A program made the position numbers and the translations under genes. DNA of 64,000 nucleotides, taken from contig NZ_CP093310.2 of the NCBI RefSeq assembly GCF_022631235.3, positions 1,302,001 to 1,366,000 on the forward strand, given 5' to 3'. The notes beneath the pieces are model-generated. The model was not told the DNA's origin and searched no databases. It saw nothing but the letters and a program-made list of their open reading frames with translations. Positions 27,885 through 39,100 of the stretch are shown piece by piece (position 1 is the first letter of the stretch; each line of letters starts with the position of its first letter). The DNA comes from Psychrobacter raelei. GTDB lineage: Bacteria; Pseudomonadota; Gammaproteobacteria; Pseudomonadales; Moraxellaceae.

Positions 27885-27901
27885 GTTAAGATAGCGTTAA
27901 G
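27885..27901 (-). promoter_or_regulatory. direct-repeat regulator box upstream of eptA
   Basis: GTTAAG-ATAGC-GTTAAG on the plus strand reads CTTAAC-N5-CTTAAC toward eptA. It ends 24 bp before the ATG, where it could overlap or adjoin the promoter. It is the same 6-5-6 arrangement as the copy before dgkA. Confidence 0.68.
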
Positions 27902-28375
27902 ACCCTCGATACAAAGAGTGTGTCAAAGAGTAAGCGTATAAGAGTTAAGCCATAAGAATTAACGATGAGAGTATGAGTAATGATTACTAAAAATTTTTTT
28001 ATTGTCACTAAGATTAACTGACCTGCATTTGGTAGTAAGAGTCTTAGGGGTTGTCACTATTGATGTTTAAGTAAAGTTTAAAGTATACACGTGTTTTTTC
28101 ATCAAATATTTATTGCAATACACTACTTGTATGGTGTAAATAAACATTACTAATTTTGAAGCTGTTATTTCTTATTGTTAGCAATATTTCTTCTCGTAAA
28201 TTTTTTTTAACATTATCTATATTATTGATTTGTATTAATTTTTTAAATAAAACCATAGAGTTGTTAATGGTTAATTGAACTTTGACATATAACCTGTATT
28301 ATATTATTAGACGGTAAGGTGAGTTTAACACTCTAGCAGCCTAGACAGATATTACTAATAAGGACAATAATATTT
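27902..28375. other. AT-rich intergenic region between eptA and the OmpA-type gene
   Basis: About 470 bp of very AT-rich DNA separates the divergent genes. It holds the likely eptA promoter on the left and a promoter for the lipoprotein gene on the right (28282-28310). I see no further gene, repeat or RNA structure. Confidence 0.5.
28282..28310 (+). promoter_or_regulatory. candidate sigma-70 promoter of the OmpA-type gene
   Basis: A perfect TTGACA (28282-28287) is followed after 17 bases by TATTAG (28305-28310), a moderate -10 match. It lies 66 bp before the ATG of the lipoprotein gene. Confidence 0.45.
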
Positions 28376-29233
28376 ATGATATTTAAAACCCTACTAATAC
28401 CAAGCGTATTAATCACAATGTTAGCAACAGGCTGCCAATCTACAGCTTTTATGGCTTCAGCGGATAACCCTATAGGAAGTATAGCAAGTACACCTGTGTC
28501 AACGACGGATGGCGTTCGTCAAGTCGACACGGCTCGCTGGACTAAAACGGGTCAAGTATTTACGACTCCTGATGATAGTGCATTAGCCGCTAATGAGAGT
28601 CGTATTGTTATATTTCGCACGCCTACAGGTGTGTCCGAAGCCACCTCAATAGATGCCGCTGGCGCTATAGATTTTGAAGACAGTGTCGTTGTTGGTATAG
28701 AGAATTATTTTCAAACGTCGTTACAGGCGGGGCACTACTCACAGATTAAGGTTTGTACTGGCCAAAATGTGTTAAGTGCTGAGCTTACAGACCAAAAGAA
28801 CAATCACTTGGCGAATCAAAGCCTCATTGTAAGTCTACAGCCTAAGCGCACTTATTATTATCAAGTCAGTCATGTAGAAAAAGGGGTTACGCCAGTAATT
28901 AGAGCGGTTAATACCTCTGAAGCCATAGAGTTACTTAAAGGCTCTATTGAGCAAACGCATCAAATCAGCCGAGTTGTCACTGATAACTGTATGCAACCAC
29001 CCACTCAAACCATTACAACTCATCCAGTGACCACACCTGTAATGGAGACTCAGAAACCGATAAATCTTGATGTGCTATTTGATTTTGATAGTGCTCAGAT
29101 AAAAGGAAAATATCAACAAAAAATACAACCACTTGCGGAGTATATGCAGGCCAATCCAGAGGCTACTGTACATTTAGAGAGTCATACCGATAGTAAAGGA
29201 GCAGCTGGTTATAACTTGAAATTATCCTCTTAA
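28376..29233 (+). CDS. OmpA-type lipoprotein, truncated in its OmpA domain
   Basis: The protein has 285 residues with a lipoprotein signal (lipobox LATGC, C20). The middle part, RIVIFRTPTG...AGHYSQIKVCTG, may be a DUF2846-like domain. The OmpA peptidoglycan-binding domain begins near 231 (LDVLFDFDSAQIK) and reaches HLESHTDSKGAAGYN, but stops at LKLSS. The second half of the domain, with the conserved RA..V..YL segment, is missing. Similar genes accompany Bap-type adhesins in related bacteria. The stop lies six bases before an IS insertion, so the IS itself did not cut the frame. The product is probably impaired. Confidence 0.75.
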   Translation: MIFKTLLIPSVLITMLATGCQSTAFMASADNPIGSIASTPVSTTDGVRQVDTARWTKTGQVFTTPDDSALAANESRIVIFRTPTGVSEATSIDAAGAIDFEDSVVVGIENYFQTSLQAGHYSQIKVCTGQNVLSAELTDQKNNHLANQSLIVSLQPKRTYYYQVSHVEKGVTPVIRAVNTSEAIELLKGSIEQTHQISRVVTDNCMQPPTQTITTHPVTTPVMETQKPINLDVLFDFDSAQIKGKYQQKIQPLAEYMQANPEATVHLESHTDSKGAAGYNLKLSS

Positions 29234-29238
29234 TAAAA

Positions 29239-29246
29239 CTATTTTA
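29239..29246. repeat. target site duplication, left copy
   Basis: CTATTTTA directly flanks the left end of the IS and is repeated exactly at its right end. Eight to nine bases is the usual duplication size for IS1-family elements. Confidence 0.9.
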
Positions 29247-29273
29247 GGTGGTGTTTCAAAAAGTATGCTGACA

Positions 29274-29975
29274 TTAAATGAAGCCATTATTGATGTAAAA
29301 AAAGGTTAAGTCGAAAGCTTTAAAATGGTTTTCAATCTTTTTTGAAAAATTACAACTCCTTCTAAAACCGCGCCTAATTCGATGCCTTATTTTGCAATTA
29401 TTACCTTCAATACCTACAGTAAAAAATTTACCAATACTTTGCTTGCAGTTTTTAAAAGCAGTTATGAAACTGTCCCAATGATCACTTGCAATTCGGGTGT
29501 AGTGAATACCTAATTGTTTAAGCTTTGCCTTCAATCGTTGAACTGTAGCTAAGTCTCTTTTACCCCAAACATAAGCAACAATCTCACCTGTTTCTCGATG
29601 GTAGGCGTAAATAAGCCATTGTTTATTATTTTTATTTCCCACAAAAGTCCAAAACTCATCAACTTCAAGAGACTCATAATGACTTTGTTTAGGCTGAATT
29701 TGGTAGGTCGATTCGGTTAAAGTACGTAAAACTTTACCGATACTGATTCGCTCAACTTCAGCGATATCTCGTATACCACTACCTCTGACCATCAACTGTA
29801 ATATTTTTCGAGTAATGCCTGAATGACATCCTAGATAGCTCAGAGCATGGTCACCAATAAACTGACGTTTACAGTCTTTGCACTGATAGTTTTGTTTCCC
29901 ATCTACTTTGATGCCATTTTTCTTTATACTGTCACTGAGGCAGGTTGGACATTTGATTTCTAGAGTTATTCGCAT
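29274..29975 (-). CDS. IS1-family transposase, single reading frame
   Basis: The protein has 233 residues. The N-terminus is a zinc-finger and helix-turn-helix part equivalent to InsA (CPTCLSDS...CKDCKRQF). The C-terminus is equivalent to InsB, with the catalytic residues in LEVDEFW, IASDHWDSF and KKIENHFKAF. Classical IS1 makes this fusion by a -1 frameshift between insA and insB; here it is one uninterrupted frame, as in the single-ORF IS1 subgroup. All catalytic segments look intact. Confidence 0.93.
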   Translation of the reverse strand: MRITLEIKCPTCLSDSIKKNGIKVDGKQNYQCKDCKRQFIGDHALSYLGCHSGITRKILQLMVRGSGIRDIAEVERISIGKVLRTLTESTYQIQPKQSHYESLEVDEFWTFVGNKNNKQWLIYAYHRETGEIVAYVWGKRDLATVQRLKAKLKQLGIHYTRIASDHWDSFITAFKNCKQSIGKFFTVGIEGNNCKIRHRIRRGFRRSCNFSKKIENHFKAFDLTFFYINNGFI

Positions 29976-30009
29976 TTCTCTATTTTATCAAAATTCAACC
30001 TGCTTTGTT

Positions 30010-30034
30010 TCAGCATACTTTTTGAAACACCACC
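30010..30034. repeat. IS1-family terminal inverted repeat, right end
   Basis: This is the exact reverse complement of 29247-29271 over 25 bases; identity stops at the next base on the inner side. Confidence 0.92.
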
Positions 30035-30042
30035 CTATTTTA
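30035..30042. repeat. target site duplication, right copy
   Basis: This CTATTTTA is identical to the copy at 29239-29246. Confidence 0.9.
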
Positions 30043-30140
30043 ATCACTTCACTTTTATCTAATGTAATTAGTGAGATACAAAAACACTTAATGTCCCTTA
30101 CTACACAATAATCAATACAAATCAAAATTTAGGAAATATC

Positions 30141-33100
30141 ATGAAAACAGTTATCGTAAAAGTAAACACAGCTACTCAAACCATTGCAGAACATACTGTG
30201 GTAACTCAAGACGGCCAGCCAACTGTGATTAAAGCTGTTCAAAAAGTAAACTATGAGCTTTTTGATCCAGCCACAGGCCATGCACCAAACCATATTGTGA
30301 CTAAGCGTATTGGCAATGACCTGCATGTATCCATGGAAGACAATGCCCAAGACAGTGACTTGATTATTGAAGGGTTTTATGATGATACAAATAGTGCGTT
30401 AATAGGCTTGGCAGAAAATGGTGAGTATTACTACTATGTACCTGATTCAGGTGAAGTGGTAGATTATGTTACTCAGCTACAAGTTGGCGATATAGAAGGT
30501 CAAGCGCTTGGCGGTGAAAGTCAAGTAGCCCCTTGGTGGGTTGGGGCTACCGAAGGCAGCTTTGATACGCTGCCATGGCTAGTCGGCTTAGCGGGTGCCG
30601 GTATCGTTGGTGCTGCTTTAAGCAGTGGTGGCGGTAGCTCAAGCTCTAATGGGTATGTTCCGCCCGTTGATACCACAGCACCTGATGCACCAACCGTTGA
30701 TACTGTGACCAACACCGATACCGACAATGATGGTAGTGCTGATACAACCACCATCACCGGTAAAGCAGAGCCTGACTCAGTGATTACCGTGACTGATAGT
30801 AATGGTAATGTGATTGGTGAAACCACAACCGATAAAAATGGCAACTATGAGATTAAAGTGCCAATTATTGCCGATGGCGATAAGGTTGAGATTACCGCTA
30901 CCGATAAAGCTGGCAACGAATCAGATCCAGTAGAGGCGATGGGTGACACCACAGCACCTGATGCGCCAACAGCGACAGTAAGTCCAGATGGTACGACGGT
31001 TACTGGTAAAACTGAGCCAGGCGCCACCGTTGAGATTAAAGACAAAGCCGGTAACGTAATAGGTACCGCCACCGCTGATGACAAGGGCGAGTATACTGCC
31101 GAGCTTGACGTGCCATTAACCAATGGTGAAACAATCACTGCAGAAGCAACTGATAAAGCGGGTAATGGACCAAGTACTGCGGTTAACGCCACAGCACCAG
31201 ATACCACAGCACCTGATGCGCCAACAGCGACAGTAAGTCCAGATGGTACGACGGTTACTGGTAAAACTGAGCCAGGCGCCACCGTTGAGATTAAAGACAA
31301 AGCCGGTAACGTAATAGGTACCGCCACCGCTGATGACAAGGGCGAGTATACTGCCGAGCTTGACGTGCCATTAACCAATGGCGAAACAATCACTGCAGAA
31401 GCAACTGATAAAGCGGGTAATGGACCAAGTACTGCGGTTAACGCCACAGCACCAGATACCACAGCACCTGATGCGCCAACAGCGACAGTAAGTCCAGATG
31501 GTACGACGGTTACTGGTAAAACTGAGCCAGGCGCCACCGTTGAGATTAAAGACAAAGCCGGTAACGTAATAGGTACTGCCACCGCTGATGACAAGGGCGA
31601 GTATACTGCCGAGCTTGACGTGCCATTAACCAATGGCGAAACAATCACTGCAGAAGCAACTGATAAAGCGGGTAATGGACCAAGTACTGCGGTTAACGCC
31701 ACAGCACCAGATACCACAGCACCAAGCAAGCCTACCTTAACGCCAGGTACTAATGATGGTTCAGTAAAAGTAGATTTACCAGCAGATACCAAAGCGGGCG
31801 ATACTGTTACCGTTAAAGGTACCAATGAAGCAGGTCAACCTGTTGAAGCGATGTTAACCAAGCAGCCAGATGGCACTTGGAAGTCAGACAATGACGCATT
31901 TTTGCCAAGTACAAGTGCAGCTAATCCAAACAGCACGATCATTCCAGAAGCTGCTATTAAAGAGGGTACAGCGGTGAGCGCTGAGGCCAAAGATTCTTCA
32001 GGTAATACCAATGGTCCAGTCACCACAACTGCTGGTAGTGATGCTAATACTGCGCCAACGGCACCAACCGTTTCAGCGTCAAACGATCTTGAGCAAGGTC
32101 AAGCGGTAGCGGGCGATGTAGTGGCCACGGCATCAGGTTCAACAGACCCTGATGGTGATGATGTTACCTATGAGCTAGATACTGCCTCACAAGAGAATTA
32201 CGCCATTGATCCGGTGACAGGTGAGATTACGCTTACCCAAGCGGGCGCTGATAAAGTGAACGCGGGTGAGACATTACCTGCGCCAGTGGTTAATGCCACA
32301 GATGGCACATTAGACAGTACCTCGACCACAGGTACAGTGCCTAATACAGTGAATGAGGTAAACGAAGCGCCAACGGCACCAACCGTTTCAGCGTCAAACG
32401 ATCTTGAGCAAGGTCAAGCGGTAGCGGGCGATGTAGTGGCCACGGCATCAGGTTCAACAGACCCTGATGGTGATGATGTTACCTATGAGCTAGATACTGC
32501 CTCACAAGAGAATTACGCCATTGATCCGGTGACAGGTGAGATTACGCTTACCCAAGCGGGCGCTGATAAAGTGAACGCGGGTGAGACATTACCTGCGCCA
32601 GTGGTTAATGCCACAGATGGCACATTAGACAGTACCTCGACCACAGGTACAGTGCCTAATACAGTGAATGAGGTAAACGAAGCGCCAACGGCACCAACCG
32701 TTTCAGCGTCAAACGATCTTGAGCAAGGTCAAGCGGTAGCGGGCGATGTAGTGGCCACGGCATCAGGTTCAACAGACCCTGATGGTGATGATGTTACCTA
32801 TGAGCTAGATACTGCCTCACAAGAGAATTACGCCATTGATCCGGTGACAGGTGAGATTACACTGACCCAAGCGGGCGCTGATAAAGTGAACGCGGGTGAG
32901 ACATTACCTGCGCCAGTGGTTAATGCCACAGATGGCACATTAGACAGTACCTCGACCACAGGTACAGTGCCTAATACAGTGAATGAGGTAAACGAAGCGC
33001 CAACGGCACCAACCGTTTCAGCGTCAAACGATCTTGAGCAAGGTCAAGCGGTAGCGGGCGATGTAGTGGCCACGGCATCAGGTTCAACAGACCCTGATGG

Positions 33101-36100
33101 TGATGATGTTACCTATGAGCTAGATACTGCCTCACAAGAGAATTACGCCATTGATCCGGTGACAGGTGAGATTACGCTTACCCAAGCGGGCGCTGATAAA
33201 GTGAACGCGGGTGAGACATTACCTGCGCCAGTGGTTAATGCCACAGATGGCACATTAGACAGTACCTCGACCACAGGTACAGTGCCTAATACAGTGAATG
33301 AGGTAAACGAAGCGCCAACGGCACCAACCGTTTCAGCGTCAAACGATCTTGAGCAAGGTCAAGCGGTAGCGGGCGATGTAGTGGCCACGGCATCAGGTTC
33401 AACAGACCCTGATGGTGATGATGTTACCTATGAGCTAGATACTGCCTCACAAGAGAATTACGCCATTGATCCGGTGACAGGTGAGATTACACTGACCCAA
33501 GCGGGCGCTGATAAAGTGAACGCGGGTGAGACATTACCTGCGCCAGTGGTTAATGCCACAGATGGCACATTAGACAGTACCTCGACCACAGGTACAGTGC
33601 CTAATACAGTGAATGAGGTAAACGAAGCGCCAACGGCACCAACCGTTTCAGCGTCAAACGATCTTGAGCAAGGTCAAGCGGTAGCGGGCGATGTAGTGGC
33701 CACGGCATCAGGTTCAACAGACCCTGATGGTGATGATGTTACCTATGAGCTAGATACTGCCTCACAAGAGAATTACGCCATTGATCCGGTGACAGGTGAG
33801 ATTACACTTACCCAAGCGGGCGCTGATAAAGTGAACGCGGGTGAGACATTACCTGCGCCAGTGGTTAATGCCACAGATGGCACATTAGACAGTACCTCGA
33901 CCACAGGTACAGTGCCTAATACAGTGAATGAGGTAAACGAAGCGCCAACGGCACCAACCGTTTCAGCGTCAAACGATCTTGAGCAAGGTCAAGCGGTAGC
34001 GGGCGATGTAGTGGCCACGGCATCAGGTTCAACAGACCCTGATGGTGATGATGTTACCTATGAGCTAGATACTGCCTCACAAGAGAATTACGCCATTGAT
34101 CCGGTGACAGGTGAGATTACACTGACCCAAGCGGGCGCTGATAAAGTGAACGCGGGTGAGACATTACCTGCGCCAGTGGTTAATGCCACAGATGGCACAT
34201 TAGACAGTACCTCGACCACAGGTACAGTGCCTAATACAGTGAATGAGGTAAACGAAGCGCCAACGGCACCAACCGTTTCAGCGTCAAACGATCTTGAGCA
34301 AGGTCAAGCGGTAGCGGGCGATGTAGTGGCCACGGCATCAGGTTCAACAGACCCTGATGGTGATGATGTTACCTATGAGCTAGATACTGCCTCACAAGAG
34401 AATTACGCCATTGATCCGGTGACAGGTGAGATTACACTGACCCAAGCGGGCGCTGATAAAGTGAACGCGGGTGAGACATTACCTGCGCCAGTGGTTAATG
34501 CCACAGATGGCACATTAGACAGTACCTCGACCACAGGTACAGTGCCTAATACAGTGAATGAGGTAAACGAAGCGCCAACGGCACCAACCGTTTCAGCGTC
34601 AAACGATCTTGAGCAAGGTCAAGCGGTAGCGGGCGATGTAGTGGCCACGGCATCAGGTTCAACAGACCCTGATGGTGATGATGTTACCTATGAGCTAGAT
34701 ACTGCCTCACAAGAGAATTACGCCATTGATCCGGTGACAGGTGAGATTACACTGACCCAAGCGGGCGCTGATAAAGTGAACGCGGGTGAGACATTACCTG
34801 CGCCAGTGGTTAATGCCACAGATGGCACATTAGACAGTACCTCGACCACAGGTACAGTGCCTAATACAGTGAATGAGGTAAACGAAGCGCCAACGGCACC
34901 AACCGTTTCAGCGTCAAACGATCTTGAGCAAGGTCAAGCGGTAGCGGGCGATGTAGTGGCCACGGCATCAGGTTCAACAGACCCTGATGGTGATGATGTT
35001 ACCTATGAGCTAGATACTGCCTCACAAGAGAATTACGCCATTGATCCGGTGACAGGTGAGATTACACTGACCCAAGCGGGCGCTGATAAAGTGAACGCGG
35101 GTGAGACATTACCTGCGCCAGTGGTTAATGCCACAGATGGCACATTAGACAGTACCTCGACCACAGGTACAGTGCCTAATACAGTGAATGAGGTAAACGA
35201 AGCGCCAACGGCACCAACCGTTTCAGCGTCAAACGATCTTGAGCAAGGTCAAGCGGTAGCGGGCGATGTAGTGGCCACGGCATCAGGTTCAACAGACCCT
35301 GATGGTGATGATGTTACCTATGAGCTAGATACTGCCTCACAAGAGAATTACGCCATTGATCCGGTGACAGGTGAGATTACACTGACCCAAGCGGGCGCTG
35401 ATAAAGTGAACGCGGGTGAGACATTACCTGCGCCAGTGGTTAATGCCACAGATGGCACATTAGACAGTACCTCGACCACAGGTACAGTGCCTAATACAGT
35501 GAATGAGGTAAACGAAGCGCCAACGGCACCAACCGTTTCAGCGTCAAACGATCTTGAGCAAGGTCAAGCGGTAGCGGGCGATGTAGTGGCCACGGCATCA
35601 GGTTCAACAGACCCTGATGGTGATGATGTTACCTATGAGCTAGATACTGCCTCACAAGAGAATTACGCCATTGATCCGGTGACAGGTGAGATTACACTGA
35701 CCCAAGCGGGCGCTGATAAAGTGAACGCGGGTGAGACATTACCTGCGCCAGTGGTTAATGCCACAGATGGCACATTAGACAGTACCTCGACCACAGGTAC
35801 AGTGCCTAATACAGTGAATGAGGTAAACGAAGCGCCAACGGCACCAACCGTTTCAGCGTCAAACGATCTTGAGCAAGGTCAAGCGGTAGCGGGCGATGTA
35901 GTGGCCACGGCATCAGGTTCAACAGACCCTGATGGTGATGATGTTACCTATGAGCTAGATACTGCCTCACAAGAGAATTACGCCATTGATCCGGTGACAG
36001 GTGAGATTACACTGACCCAAGCGGGCGCTGATAAAGTGAACGCGGGTGAGACATTACCTGCGCCAGTGGTTAATGCCACAGATGGCACATTAGACAGTAC

Positions 36101-39100
36101 CTCGACCACAGGTACAGTGCCTAATACAGTGAATGAGGTAAACGAAGCGCCAACGGCACCAACCGTTTCAGCGTCAAACGATCTTGAGCAAGGTCAAGCG
36201 GTAGCGGGCGATGTAGTGGCCACGGCATCAGGTTCAACAGACCCTGATGGTGATGATGTTACCTATGAGCTAGATACTGCCTCACAAGAGAATTACGCCA
36301 TTGATCCGGTGACAGGTGAGATTACACTGACCCAAGCGGGCGCTGATAAAGTGAACGCGGGTGAGACATTACCTGCGCCAGTGGTTAATGCCACAGATGG
36401 CACATTAGACAGTACCTCGACCACAGGTACAGTGCCTAATACAGTGAATGAGGTAAACGAAGCGCCAACGGCACCAACCGTTTCAGCGTCAAACGATCTT
36501 GAGCAAGGTCAAGCGGTAGCGGGCGATGTAGTGGCCACGGCATCAGGTTCAACAGACCCTGATGGTGATGATGTTACCTATGAGCTAGATACTGCCTCAC
36601 AAGAGAATTACGCCATTGATCCGGTGACAGGTGAGATTACACTGACCCAAGCGGGCGCTGATAAAGTGAACGCGGGTGAGACATTACCTGCGCCAGTGGT
36701 TAATGCCACAGATGGCACATTAGACAGTACCTCGACCACAGGTACAGTGCCTAATACAGTGAATGAGGTAAACGAAGCGCCAACGGCACCAACCGTTTCA
36801 GCGTCAAACGATCTTGAGCAAGGTCAAGCGGTAGCGGGCGATGTAGTGGCCACGGCATCAGGTTCAACAGACCCTGATGGTGATGATGTTACCTATGAGC
36901 TAGATACTGCCTCACAAGAGAATTACGCCATTGATCCGGTGACAGGTGAGATTACACTGACCCAAGCGGGCGCTGATAAAGTGAACGCGGGTGAGACATT
37001 ACCTGCGCCAGTGGTTAATGCCACAGATGGCACATTAGACAGTACCTCGACCACAGGTACAGTGCCTAATACAGTGAATGAGGTAAACGAAGCGCCAACG
37101 GCACCAACCGTTTCAGCGTCAAACGATCTTGAGCAAGGTCAAGCGGTAGCGGGCGATGTAGTGGCCACGGCATCAGGTTCAACAGACCCTGATGGTGATG
37201 ATGTTACCTATGAGCTAGATACTGCCTCACAAGAGAATTACGCCATTGATCCGGTGACAGGTGAGATTACACTGACCCAAGCGGGCGCTGATAAAGTGAA
37301 CGCGGGTGAGACATTACCTGCGCCAGTGGTTAATGCCACAGATGGCACATTAGACAGTACCTCGACCACAGGTACAGTGCCTAATACAGTGAATGAGGTA
37401 AACGAAGCGCCAACGGCACCAACCGTTTCAGCGTCAAACGATCTTGAGCAAGGTCAAGCGGTAGCGGGCGATGTAGTGGCCACGGCATCAGGTTCAACAG
37501 ACCCTGATGGTGATGATGTTACCTATGAGCTAGATACTGCCTCACAAGAGAATTACGCCATTGATCCGGTGACAGGTGAGATTACACTGACCCAAGCGGG
37601 CGCTGATAAAGTGAACGCGGGTGAGACATTACCTGCGCCAGTGGTTAATGCCACAGATGGCACATTAGACAGTACCTCGACCACAGGTACAGTGCCTAAT
37701 ACAGTGAATGAGGTAAACGAAGCGCCAACGGCACCAACCGTTTCAGCGTCAAACGATCTTGAGCAAGGTCAAGCGGTAGCGGGCGATGTAGTGGCCACGG
37801 CATCAGGTTCAACAGACCCTGATGGTGATGATGTTACCTATGAGCTAGATACTGCCTCACAAGAGAATTACGCCATTGATCCGGTGACAGGTGAGATTAC
37901 ACTGACCCAAGCGGGCGCTGATAAAGTGAACGCGGGTGAGACATTACCTGCGCCAGTGGTTAATGCCACAGATGGCACATTAGACAGTACCTCGACCACA
38001 GGTACAGTGCCTAATACAGTGAATGAGGTAAACGAAGCGCCAACGGCACCAACCGTTTCAGCGTCAAACGATCTTGAGCAAGGTCAAGCGGTAGCGGGCG
38101 ATGTAGTGGCCACGGCATCAGGTTCAACAGACCCTGATGGTGATGATGTTACCTATGAGCTAGATACTGCCTCACAAGAGAATTACGCCATTGATCCGGT
38201 GACAGGTGAGATTACGCTTACCCAAGCGGGCGCTGATAAAGTGAACGCGGGTGAGACATTACCTGCGCCAGTGGTTAATGCCACAGATGGCACATTAGAC
38301 AGTACCTCGACCACAGGTACAGTGCCTAATACAGTGAATGAGGTAAACGAAGCGCCAACGGCACCAACCGTTTCAGCGTCAAACGATCTTGAGCAAGGTC
38401 AAGCGGTAGCGGGCGATGTAGTGGCCACGGCATCAGGTTCAACAGACCCTGATGGTGATGATGTTACCTATGAGCTAGATACTGCCTCACAAGAGAATTA
38501 CGCCATTGATCCGGTGACAGGTGAGATTACACTGACCCAAGCGGGCGCTGATAAAGTGAACGCGGGTGAGACATTACCTGCGCCAGTGGTTAATGCCACA
38601 GATGGCACATTAGACAGTACCTCGACCACAGGTACAGTGCCTAATACAGTGAATGAGGTAAACGAAGCGCCAACGGCACCAACCGTTTCAGCGTCAAACG
38701 ATCTTGAGCAAGGTCAAGCGGTAGCGGGCGATGTAGTGGCCACGGCATCAGGTTCAACAGACCCTGATGGTGATGATGTTACCTATGAGCTAGATACTGC
38801 CTCACAAGAGAATTACGCCATTGATCCGGTGACAGGTGAGATTACACTGACCCAAGCGGGCGCTGATAAAGTGAACGCGGGTGAGACATTACCTGCGCCA
38901 GTGGTTAATGCCACAGATGGCACATTAGACAGTACCTCGACCACAGGTACAGTGCCTAATACAGTGAATGAGGTAAACGAAGCGCCAACGGCACCAACCG
39001 TTTCAGCGTCAAACGATCTTGAGCAAGGTCAAGCGGTAGCGGGCGATGTAGTGGCCACGGCATCAGGTTCAACAGACCCTGATGGTGATGATGTTACCTA

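Larger units (their letters stand above)
29247..30034. mobile_element. complete IS1-family insertion sequence, 788 bp
   Basis: The ends are perfect 25-bp inverted repeats (29247-29271 and 30010-30034, starting GGTGGTGTTTCAAAAAG). They are flanked by an 8-bp direct duplication, CTATTTTA. One transposase gene fills the element on the minus strand. The length matches IS1 (about 770 bp). Intact ends, duplication and frame point to a recent insertion. It sits between the truncated OmpA-type gene and the giant adhesin gene, 106 bp before the adhesin start. Confidence 0.95.

Noticed and set aside
28376..29246. The IS1 insertion as the cause of the OmpA-type gene truncation
   Set aside because: The stop codon lies before the target duplication, so the frame ended there before the element arrived.
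30022..30060. A hybrid promoter from the IS end (TTGAAA) driving the adhesin
   Set aside because: No acceptable -10 element lies 16-18 bases downstream.
30845..31825. A 326-codon open frame on the minus strand inside the adhesin gene
   Set aside because: It is the mirror of the 85-residue repeats: low complexity, rich in Val, Ala, Leu, Pro and Ser, without ribosome site, and repeated with the same 255-bp period. It is a by-product of biased codon use.
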